Shown one piece after another: positions 1 through 6,418 of a stretch of 22,591 nt of DNA (positions are counted from its first letter, which is position 1; every line of letters begins with the position of its first letter). Source of the DNA: Chloroflexota bacterium (GTDB taxonomy: Bacteria > Chloroflexota > Chloroflexia > JAMDCE01); assembly GCA_023489135.1 (NCBI GenBank), contig JAMDCE010000061.1, forward strand, positions 347 through 22,937, written 5' to 3'. A program made the translations under genes and the position numbers. Below the pieces are notes generated by a model that did no database searches, was not told the DNA's origin, and worked only from the letters and a program-made list of their open reading frames with translations.

Positions 1-2253
1 CTGGCTATCTCGGGAAACCTTTGCCGTAGCTGGCAGAGTAGTGATGCGCACGCCGACGGCGTCGTAGATGGCGTTGGCCACGGCCGGCATAACCGGCACG
101 GTAGCGGGTTCGGCCACGCCTTTGGCCCCAAAGGGCCCGGTGGACTCCGGTTCCTCGACGATGATGGTCTCGATCTTCACGGAATCAAGGGCCGTGGGAA
201 TAGCATACTCGGCTAGATTCTCCGCGCCGAGATGGCCGTGCCGAGGAGCCAAATCCTCCATCAGAGTCTGCCCCAGCGCCATCAGGCAAGATCCCTCCAC
301 CTGCCCTTCGATCGCCTGCGGGTTGATCGCCCGGCCAACGTCATGAGCGGCCACGATTCGGTGCACCTTCACCTCACCCGTCTCAGGGTCCACTTCGACC
401 TCGGCCACCTGAGTGGCGTAAGTCCAGGCCGCATATGGTTCTCCTTGCCCTGTTTCGGGGTCGATGGGACCAGCAGTGGCGCGGAAGCTACCGACGCCCA
501 CGACGGGATGCCCGCTGTCCCGCCGGCCCATCACGCTAAGAATATCGACAGCCTGCTCTGGATTGTCTACGTTGTACACCAATCCATCCCGCAGGTTCAG
601 CTCTTCCGGTTGGCACCCAAATTCACTAGCCGCTAGTTCGAGGATAATCCCTCTGGCTTCGTCGGCCGCTTTCTTGACGGCGGCTCCCGTGTGGAGAGTC
701 TGCCGGCTGGCGCCCGCCACTCCCGCGTAGGGCGTCGTCTCCGTATCGGCCACGGTGACAGTGACATTCTCCAGGGGCAAGCCAAGGGTTTCCGCGGCGA
801 TCTTCGCCATGGTGGTGTCGCTCCCCTGCCCCAGCTCGACCACGCCGACAATCACCTTGACCGCCCCCTGGTCGTCGACCTCCACGAAAGCAGTGGATGG
901 ATCCGCTTTGCTGGCGATGCCGATGCCGTATTTCATACAGGCGATACCCACCCCGTGGTTCTTGGGTCTAGGGCGGTGGTATTCAGCCCTCTCCGCGGCC
1001 AACCGGAGAGTCTCCTTCAATGGTACTCCCCGCAGTGGCTGCCCGGTGGGGGTCAAAGAACCATCTTCCACGGCGTTTCTCATCCGCACTTCGTAGGGAT
1101 CGAGACCAAGCTTATAGGCCAGGACGTCGATCTGCGACTCGGTGGCGAAAGCGCATTGAGGAACGCCAAATCCACGCAAAGCCGAAGATGGAACGTTGTG
1201 GGTGAAGACGCCAATGGCGTCCACCTTGACGTTGGGAATCTCGTAGGGGCCGCTCCCGTGAACAGCGGATTTGATCATACTCACCGGCGTAAAGTTGACG
1301 TACGCACCCGCGTCGGCGACGATCTCCATCTCCAGCGCCGTAATCCGGCCGTCGCGGGTCCCGCCGATCTTGTGACGAATGCGGAAGGGATGCCGCTTCG
1401 TGCTGCAGCGGAAGGATTCCTCCCGAGTATAGACCATCTTGACAGGCCGTCCCGTCTTGAAGGTCGCGAAAGCTATGAACGGCTGCACCGTAAGGTCTGA
1501 CTTTGCGCCAAAGCTGCCGCCCGTGGTGGCGTGGATCACTCTTACTTTGGTGGCAGGCAAGCCAAGGAGACGCGCGCATTGCTCCCGATCAGAGAAAGGA
1601 AACTGGTTCTCCGCCTCTATTACCAAGGTGTCAGTGTGATCGAAGTAGGCCAGCCCGGCCTCCAAACCGATATAAGCGTGCTCCACTAATTGGGTACTGT
1701 AGACTTCCTCCACCACGGCGTCGGCTTCTTTGAAGCCGATCTCCGCATCGCCAAAGCGCACCTTGCGGTGATCGAAGACATTGCCGCTGAGGTGGACCTT
1801 AATGGCGTCAGGGGCCATGGCGGCAACAGGATCGTGGATGGAAGGAAGGACTTCGTACTTCACCTGAATTAGCTGGATAGCCTGGTGAGCCTTCCTTTCA
1901 GTGGCCGCCACCACGAGGGCAATCGGCTCGCCGACATGACGGATTACCTCTTCGACCAGAAACGGCTGATCCACCACCAGAAGGCCGAAGTGGTTTGGTT
2001 TCTCAATAGCGGTACCATCCGGTTTGGTCGTTGGAACGTCCTGAGCCGTGTAGATCCCAACCACTCCCGGCAGACTCTTAGCTTTCTCCACGTCAATATC
2101 TAAAATGCGAGCGTGAGGATGAACGCTGCGTAGTACGGCAGCGTGGAGCATCCCTGGCATCCAAAGGTCGCTTCCATATCGAATGCGCCCCTTGGCTTTG
2201 GCCGACACCTCTCGCACTGGCGCGGAGACACCGATGGTGGAAAACTGGCTCAT
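1..2253 (-). CDS. Molybdenum hydroxylase large (molybdopterin) subunit, xanthine dehydrogenase/CoxL family, 3' end cut by window edge
   Basis: This is the catalytic molybdopterin-cytosine-dinucleotide subunit of a three-subunit hydroxylase that adds a water-derived oxygen to an aromatic, N-heterocyclic or acyl-CoA-type substrate. The frame is open from ATG at 2253 to base 1 (751 codons). The last visible residues (LPATAKVSRDSQ) resemble the usual C-terminus, so only a few residues are missing. Visible family motifs are GGSFGAK (about residues 244-250), RGFGVPQ (about 359-365), a GQGSDTT cofactor-binding segment, and FGAKGVAEP, whose Glu715 aligns with the catalytic Glu of the family. The CO-dehydrogenase AYRCSFR loop is not visible, so a CO dehydrogenase is unlikely. 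A hydroxybenzoyl-CoA-reductase-like or other hydroxylase is possible; the substrate cannot be read from the sequence. The start lies 2 bp after the stop of the 2Fe-2S gene, which indicates translational coupling. Confidence 0.93.
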   Translation of the reverse strand, partial: MSQFSTIGVSAPVREVSAKAKGRIRYGSDLWMPGMLHAAVLRSVHPHARILDIDVEKAKSLPGVVGIYTAQDVPTTKPDGTAIEKPNHFGLLVVDQPFLVEEVIRHVGEPIALVVAATERKAHQAIQLIQVKYEVLPSIHDPVAAMAPDAIKVHLSGNVFDHRKVRFGDAEIGFKEADAVVEEVYSTQLVEHAYIGLEAGLAYFDHTDTLVIEAENQFPFSDREQCARLLGLPATKVRVIHATTGGSFGAKSDLTVQPFIAFATFKTGRPVKMVYTREESFRCSTKRHPFRIRHKIGGTRDGRITALEMEIVADAGAYVNFTPVSMIKSAVHGSGPYEIPNVKVDAIGVFTHNVPSSALRGFGVPQCAFATESQIDVLAYKLGLDPYEVRMRNAVEDGSLTPTGQPLRGVPLKETLRLAAERAEYHRPRPKNHGVGIACMKYGIGIASKADPSTAFVEVDDQGAVKVIVGVVELGQGSDTTMAKIAAETLGLPLENVTVTVADTETTPYAGVAGASRQTLHTGAAVKKAADEARGIILELAASEFGCQPEELNLRDGLVYNVDNPEQAVDILSVMGRRDSGHPVVGVGSFRATAGPIDPETGQGEPYAAWTYATQVAEVEVDPETGEVKVHRIVAAHDVGRAINPQAIEGQVEGSCLMALGQTLMEDLAPRHGHLGAENLAEYAIPTALDSVKIETIIVEEPESTGPFGAKGVAEPATVPVMPAVANAIYDAVGVRITTLPATAKVSRDSQ

Positions 2254-2255
2254 CT

Positions 2256-2729
2256 TTACTCAACCATCCTGTCTGCGGCGACCAGAACGGCCGCGATGAT
2301 TTTGTTGTACCCCGTACAGCGGCAAAGGTTTCCCGAGATAGCCAGCTTGACCTCGTCCTCCGTCGGCCGCGGGTTCCTTTTGAGAAGGGCCAGAGAAGAG
2401 AGAAGCATTCCCGGCGTGCAATACCCACACTGAATGGCCCCACTCTCGATGAAAGCCTGTTGGAGGGGATGGAGCCTTCCGTCCCTGGAAAGACCTTCCA
2501 CAGTGAGAACGCGCTTGCCGTGGGCTCTAAGCGCGGGAATCAGGCAAGCCAGGACGGGTTTATCGTCTAGAAGAACGGTGCAAGATCCGCAATCACCGGC
2601 CAGGCACCCTCGCTTGCTGCCTGTCAGACCCAGACCGTCCCGCAGGACCTCGATCAAAAGGGTGGAAGGATCCACCTCCAGGCTGACCGCAGTGCCGTTC
2701 AACTCCATTTCCAGGATTCTCTTTGTCAT
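2256..2729 (-). CDS. Molybdenum hydroxylase small subunit, two [2Fe-2S] clusters (CoxS/HcrC type)
   Basis: This is the electron-transfer subunit that passes electrons from the Mo site to FAD. The length of 157 aa is normal for the family. The N-terminal plant-ferredoxin-type fold carries Cys42, Cys47, Cys50 and Cys62 (GCLAGDCGSC...). The C-terminal helical domain carries the second cluster, Cys101/Cys104 (CGYCTPGM) and Cys136/Cys138 (NLCRCTGY). All eight cysteine ligands are present, so the protein should be functional. The ATG directly abuts the TAG stop of the FAD-subunit gene, and a GGGAGGGG purine stretch about 9 nt upstream serves as the ribosome binding site. It sits in the middle of a medium-small-large operon, the same order as coxMSL. 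Confidence 0.96.
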   Translation of the reverse strand: MTKRILEMELNGTAVSLEVDPSTLLIEVLRDGLGLTGSKRGCLAGDCGSCTVLLDDKPVLACLIPALRAHGKRVLTVEGLSRDGRLHPLQQAFIESGAIQCGYCTPGMLLSSLALLKRNPRPTEDEVKLAISGNLCRCTGYNKIIAAVLVAADRMVE

Positions 2730-3614
2730 CTAGTTTGACCCCTCCCTGGCTCGATCGACGGCGAGATCGACCCCCCTCCGGACTAGAACCTTCACCATCT
2801 CCTTGCGGTAGTATTGGCTTCCTCGGATGCTCTCACGAGGACTGGCACCCTGGGAAGCGATTTCGGCCGCTTCTTGCACCACCTCGGCGGTCACGTCTCG
2901 ATCTTCAAGGTACTGCTCGGCCTCCCTGGCCCGCTGTGGGGTCGGCGCAACCGGCCCCAGGGCGATCCGCACCGTACGGAAACGCGACCGGGATCGATCG
3001 AGGCTGACCACGATGGCGGCGGCCAGAATCGGTAAGGCTAGCGACCGGCGCTTAGCCAGACGAAGAAAGGCGCTACCCTGAGGCGAATCTGGAAGGGCGA
3101 AGGAGATCTCCTGCAGAATCTCGGCGGTGCTGTCAACCCGCGAAACGCCCGGGCTGACGAAGAGCTCCTCCACAGGTACCATGCGCGTCCTGCGCTTAGA
3201 GACCACCGTGGCCCTCGCTTCCAGGGCCACCAGAGCCAGAGCGCCATCGGCCGCTGGCTGGGCGTTCACCACATTTCCCCCAATGGTGCCTTGCTCCCGA
3301 ATCTGCGGCCCCCCCCACCCTTGCGAGGCTTCGGCCAGGACGAACACTTTCGATTTGAGCAATTCAGATGTCGCCAACTGGCTGTGGGTAGCCAAAGCGC
3401 CTATGGCAATCTCCCCTCCGCCGTTCTCCCGAATATAGTCGAGATTGGAAATCTGCGTAATATCCACCAGGTGGTCGGCCTCGGCGCTACCCTCTCGAAA
3501 CTGAGGAATCAAGTCGGTGCCTCCAGCCAGCACTCGCGCTTTTCCCTGGTGCTGCGCAAGCATTTCCAGCGCTTCAACAAGGGAGCGCGGGGACAAGTAG
3601 TCTTTCCAGTGCAT
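2730..3614 (-). CDS. Molybdenum hydroxylase medium (FAD-binding) subunit, CoxM/HcrB type
   Basis: This FAD-binding subunit accepts electrons from the Fe-S subunit and hands them to an external acceptor. The protein has 294 aa, typical of the family. It shows the two diphosphate-binding loops of the PCMH-type FAD fold, AGGTDL (residues 30-35) and TIGGNVVNA (residues 110-118), followed by the CO-dehydrogenase flavoprotein C-terminal domain (about 180-285). The 4Fe-4S insertion found in true 4-hydroxybenzoyl-CoA reductase beta subunits is not visible, which argues for a generic xanthine-dehydrogenase-family enzyme. It is the first gene of the operon. ATG 3614 is preceded by a GAGAGAGGA stretch about 9 nt upstream. 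I found no convincing promoter in the 316 bp upstream. Confidence 0.94.
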   Translation of the reverse strand: MHWKDYLSPRSLVEALEMLAQHQGKARVLAGGTDLIPQFREGSAEADHLVDITQISNLDYIRENGGGEIAIGALATHSQLATSELLKSKVFVLAEASQGWGGPQIREQGTIGGNVVNAQPAADGALALVALEARATVVSKRRTRMVPVEELFVSPGVSRVDSTAEILQEISFALPDSPQGSAFLRLAKRRSLALPILAAAIVVSLDRSRSRFRTVRIALGPVAPTPQRAREAEQYLEDRDVTAEVVQEAAEIASQGASPRESIRGSQYYRKEMVKVLVRRGVDLAVDRAREGSN

Positions 3615-3930
3615 CGCGTCGGATCCTCTCTCGAAAGGTTTTCGTAAGTGACGACGATTCGGAAAATCCAGCCTCCATAATCGCAGGGCAACCCTAGGAC
3701 CGAAGGGCTAACGGTAATCTCCCGCAGGTTTCATCGACGCCGATGGTCTTGACGATTGCTGTAACCTGGCGGAGGTCCGGGGCGCCGCAGAGGCAGGTCT
3801 CATGGACACTGCCATCTCTCGCCTGCAACAATCTTTGTGAATCTGTCCATCCGGTCCGATCCTTGAGGTGCGTCAGACCTGGCCCTACATCTGCAAGCGC
3901 TTTGCCCGTAGCTCCAGTGAGGAGAGCGCT
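3615..3930. other. Unassigned intergenic stretch between yraN and the hydroxylase operon
   Basis: This 316-bp stretch holds no ORF that I can support. Both strands contain a startless run with protein-like composition in the central 120 bp. On the minus strand it is a run containing ETCLCGAPDLRQV. On the plus strand it starts just after a TAA and contains GFIDADGLDDCCNLAEV. Neither has a start codon with a ribosome binding site. It may be a decayed gene remnant. It must also contain the leader of the hydroxylase operon, but no -35/-10 pair stands out. Confidence 0.35.
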
Positions 3931-4326
3931 CTACCTGTCCCCGGCTCCCTCTATGGCGTTCTTGATCAACTCGACTCGCTGGATTACACCAGATTCGTTG
4001 AGCTCAATGGCTACTACGTCAATCCGCCAACATTCTGGCGAATCAGTCGTTCTGCCGGCTTGCAGATAGGTCTCTGCGAGGGCAATAAGCCTGGCTCGTT
4101 TGGCCGGAGTCAGGGACTCCTCGGGGAGGCCAGCCGCAAGACCACGCCGCGTCTTCACCTCGACGAAAACCAGGTACTCTCCATCTGTAGCAACAATATC
4201 AAGCTGACCGGCGCGGCAGCGCCAATCGGTCTCGACGATGGAATAGCCCTGCCGCCGCAGAAATGTCGCCGCGAAGCTTTCTCCGAAATCTCCCAGTCGC
4301 TTTCGCCTATTCTTGGGAAGAGACAT
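3931..4326 (-). CDS. yraN: YraN/UPF0102 family endonuclease-like protein
   Basis: This is a small predicted nuclease-fold protein of 131 aa with the restriction-endonuclease-like core of UPF0102. Visible hallmarks are GDFGESFAATFL (start of the fold), DWRCRAGQLDIVATDG with the GxxDIV acidic residue, and LVFVEVKTRR, which supplies the E-x-K part of the PD-(D/E)XK-like site. The cellular role is still poorly defined. The gene commonly follows rnhB, as it does here, 36 bp downstream of the rnhB stop. ATG 4326 has a GGAGAGG sequence 8 nt upstream. The call is based on family motifs plus conserved gene order. Confidence 0.93.
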   Translation of the reverse strand: MSLPKNRRKRLGDFGESFAATFLRRQGYSIVETDWRCRAGQLDIVATDGEYLVFVEVKTRRGLAAGLPEESLTPAKRARLIALAETYLQAGRTTDSPECWRIDVVAIELNESGVIQRVELIKNAIEGAGDR

Positions 4327-4362
4327 CTGGGCCGCCTCTCCGTCAGATCCACTCTGCGAGAA

Positions 4363-5064
4363 TCAGTTCCAGGACAGCCATTCCGGCTCCATGGCCGCCA
4401 GGGCATCCTTGAGCGGGCTGAAGCTACGGCGGTGCAACGGGCATGGCCCGTCTCGCTCCAGGGCCTGGAAATGAAGCGACGTTCCATATCCCTTGTTGTG
4501 GGCAAAACCGTAGACGGGGAAATGGCGATCAAGGTCGATCATCAATCTGTCACGCGTGACTTTTGCCACCACTGAGGCAGCAGCGATGGAGAAGGAACGA
4601 CCATCACCTTTGATCAAATGCTTCTGGGGAATATCCACGTCAGGCAAACGGAACCCATCGACCAGAAGAAACTCCGGGTGGCAAGGCAGCTTATTTATGG
4701 CCGTACGCATGGCTATCCGGCTGGCCGCAGCGATGCCAAATAAGTCTATGGTGGTATGGGCGACGATGCCAATGCCCACCCCCTCAGCCACATCAATGAT
4801 TTTGGCATAGACCGACTCTCGCGCCGTGGCTGTCATTTGCTTGGAATCGCGGAGCCCGGAAAGAGGGTTCTGTTCTATCGTATTCCGGGAGGACGAAGAT
4901 GGCGAGAAATGGTCTGGGGAATGAAGACCAAGCGGCAAGACAACGGCGGCCGCGACAACAGGGCCGGCCAGAGAGCCACGACCAGCCTCGTCCACCCCCG
5001 CGATCAAATGATAGCCTTGTCGATGGAGATCCATCTCCTCCTGGTACGTTGGAACGTCAGCCAT
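4363..5064 (-). CDS. rnhB: Ribonuclease HII
   Basis: This enzyme cleaves the RNA strand of RNA-DNA hybrids and removes ribonucleotides embedded in DNA. The translation of 233 aa from ATG 5064 contains the catalytic GVDEAGRGSLAGP motif with Asp25 and Glu26. It also has DSKQM, the third acidic residue in LLVDG (Asp136), and AAASVVAKVTRDR with Asp172, so the four-acid active site is complete. The frame is open further upstream to a TTG at 5085. ATG 5064 is preferred because GGGAG lies 5 nt before it. A serine-rich insertion at about residues 48-70 makes the protein a little longer than short RNase HII proteins. It lies 117 bp downstream of rplS and is probably in the same transcript. Confidence 0.96.
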   Translation of the reverse strand: MADVPTYQEEMDLHRQGYHLIAGVDEAGRGSLAGPVVAAAVVLPLGLHSPDHFSPSSSSRNTIEQNPLSGLRDSKQMTATARESVYAKIIDVAEGVGIGIVAHTTIDLFGIAAASRIAMRTAINKLPCHPEFLLVDGFRLPDVDIPQKHLIKGDGRSFSIAAASVVAKVTRDRLMIDLDRHFPVYGFAHNKGYGTSLHFQALERDGPCPLHRRSFSPLKDALAAMEPEWLSWN

Positions 5065-5181
5065 GGTTCTCCCGAAAGCCAGCAATCGATGGAAGGTTCG
5101 TGGAGGATAATGCGAGAGCGTGGCCTGGCTTACCGCCGTTCCACGCCCTCTAGCCCTACGTTACTCTTGGGAAATTGGCCC

Positions 5182-5535
5182 CTAGCGGAATCTCTTTTCC
5201 TTAATTCGTGCGGCTTTCCCGGTTCGTCCACGCAGATAGTAGAGCTGTGCCCGCCGCACCTGCCCCCTCCGCATCACCTCGATCTTGTCGATTCTAGGCG
5301 AATGCCGCAAGAACGTGCGCTCGACACCAACTCCGTGAGCGGCGATGCGCCGAACAGTGAAGTTCGCGTTGATACCGCCCCCCCTCACGCGCATCACCAC
5401 ACCCTCAAAAACCTGGATCCGCTCGCGGTTGCCCTCCACGACCTTTGCGTGGACCCGTACGACATCTCCCGGCCCGAACTCCGGAATATCGGTCTTCAGG
5501 CTAGCCTGATTGACCGTATCCATAACAGTTGACAT
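5182..5535 (-). CDS. rplS: 50S ribosomal protein L19
   Basis: This protein of the large ribosomal subunit sits at the 30S-50S interface. The length of 117 aa fits the family. Recognisable segments are [52 protein letters not shown] and [18 protein letters not shown] 5535 is preceded by GAGGAGA. The usual upstream partners trmD and rimM are absent; instead a divergent receiver-like gene begins about 310 bp away. A near-consensus promoter on the same strand (-35 at 5618-5623, -10 at 5595-5600) gives a short leader of roughly 50 nt, so rplS is the first gene of the rplS-rnhB-yraN transcript. Confidence 0.97.
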   Translation of the reverse strand: MSTVMDTVNQASLKTDIPEFGPGDVVRVHAKVVEGNRERIQVFEGVVMRVRGGGINANFTVRRIAAHGVGVERTFLRHSPRIDKIEVMRRGQVRRAQLYYLRGRTGKAARIKEKRFR

Positions 5536-5594
5536 ACATTTATCTCCTCACCTCTGACCGACGCCAGTGATTTCTAAGCCGCACAACGCGCGAG

Positions 5595-5623
5595 ATTATA
5601 GCACAACCGCCTCTACTTGGCAA
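5595..5623 (-). promoter_or_regulatory. Sigma-70-type promoter for rplS-rnhB-yraN
   Basis: Reading the minus strand, the -35 is TTGCCA (5618-5623), the spacer is 17 bp, and the -10 is a perfect TATAAT (5595-5600). The start of transcription should fall near 5588, about 50 nt upstream of the rplS ATG. Only one -35 base differs from consensus, which fits a strongly expressed ribosomal gene. Confidence 0.8.
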
Positions 5624-5653
5624 GGAGACAGTGTCGGTGTAATAAGATGTGTA

Positions 5654-5682
5654 TTGACAGGATAATGAATAAATGGTAGGAT
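5654..5682 (+). promoter_or_regulatory. Sigma-70-type promoter for the receiver-like gene
   Basis: A perfect -35 TTGACA (5654-5659), a 17-bp spacer and a TAGGAT -10 (5677-5682) lie on the plus strand, back to back with the rplS promoter. The predicted transcript has a leader of about 160 nt before the GTG start near 5847/5856. The rest of the 5536-5846 intergenic region shows no gene. Confidence 0.65.
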
Positions 5683-5846
5683 TAGTTTAAGCTAATAAGA
5701 CGACTCTGCCCCGTTATAGGGGGTTCCAGGGTGGGATTCTCTTTAGGTTCTGGCTTTAACATCGACACCGCGGAATAATTGTCGGAAAACATAGATGTCG
5801 GTCGTCCCAACCGCTTTTCGTCTATTCAAACTTCTATCACAGGGAT

Positions 5847-6218
5847 GTGATTCTAGTGAAGACGATATTGATCGCTAGCGACGACGCCTTGTTCGCCAGA
5901 AGGCTCAGAGAGTACCTTCGGGGCAATGATTACCGGGTGGCTCTGGCTGGATCGATGAGGTCGGTGGAAGCGATCCTCCGGCAGGTAGCTATCGCCATCA
6001 TAATAGCCGACGAGGCCGTCCTGGAACTCTCGGATACCGCAAAATCTCTCCAGAATCTGCGCCAGCTGTCCTCTCACGCGCCTCTGCTCCTGATAGCCGA
6101 CCATATTCCCAGTTTCCTCCAGGACAACGGTCAAAAGGAATGCCATGGCCTTCTCCAAAAGCCGGTGGATCTTCAAGAACTCCTAAAGAAAGTGAGCAGG
6201 ATCGTCGGCACCGGTTAA
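5847..6218 (+). CDS. Stand-alone response-regulator receiver-like protein, degenerate
   Basis: This 123-aa protein (120 aa if the GTG at 5856 is used) is the size of a CheY-like receiver with no output domain. It fits the receiver pattern: beta1 ending in ASDD (Asp12-Asp13, the acidic pair), beta3 IIIAD with Asp55 at the phospho-acceptor position, and LLQKPVDLQELL supplying the conserved Lys-Pro. The usual Thr/Ser at the end of beta4 is replaced, since PLLLIAD has Ala there, and the loop after Asp55 (EAVLEL) lacks the usual MP residues. Phospho-signalling may therefore be altered. No histidine kinase is nearby. Both candidate starts are GTG; AGGG at 5841-5844 is too close to 5847 and slightly far from 5856, so the start is uncertain. 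Confidence 0.75.
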   Translation: MILVKTILIASDDALFARRLREYLRGNDYRVALAGSMRSVEAILRQVAIAIIIADEAVLELSDTAKSLQNLRQLSSHAPLLLIADHIPSFLQDNGQKECHGLLQKPVDLQELLKKVSRIVGTG

Positions 6219-6229
6219 CCAGGTGGTGT

Positions 6230-6366
6230 GAGGAGCATTGCCGAAACGAGATGGCCTGAGAGAGGCCTGACGGTTTTGAGAGGAGCATTGTCGTTCTGGA
6301 CGAAGCTAAGAGTCTCCGTCGACAGGCGAGACCCTTCACTGCGTTCACAGTGACGGCTTCGGCAAT
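6230..6366. repeat. Nested inverted/direct repeat element between convergent genes
   Basis: Outer inverted arms ATTGCCGAA (6237-6245) and TTCGGCAAT (6358-6366) enclose an imperfect inner inverted repeat. The inner arms run GTCGTTCTGGACG...GTCTC (about 6290-6316) and GAGAC...CAGTGAC (about 6328-6353). The 11-mer GAGGAGCATTG occurs at 6230-6240 and again at 6280-6290. The inner arms resemble the dispersed GTCATTCTGAGCG-type palindromes found in many copies in some bacterial genomes. It lies between two converging genes and could act as a bidirectional terminator. No transposase is present. Confidence 0.6.
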
Positions 6367-6418
6367 CCGGCCTCCAGCACCTGTAGCCGAAGGATCTTGA
6401 CGATCCAAGAGAACCGCC

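Noticed and set aside
691..1500. Long plus-strand open frame of 269 codons
   Set aside because: It is antisense to the molybdopterin subunit, whose minus-strand frame is open and shows family motifs throughout. The plus frame has no recognisable domain.
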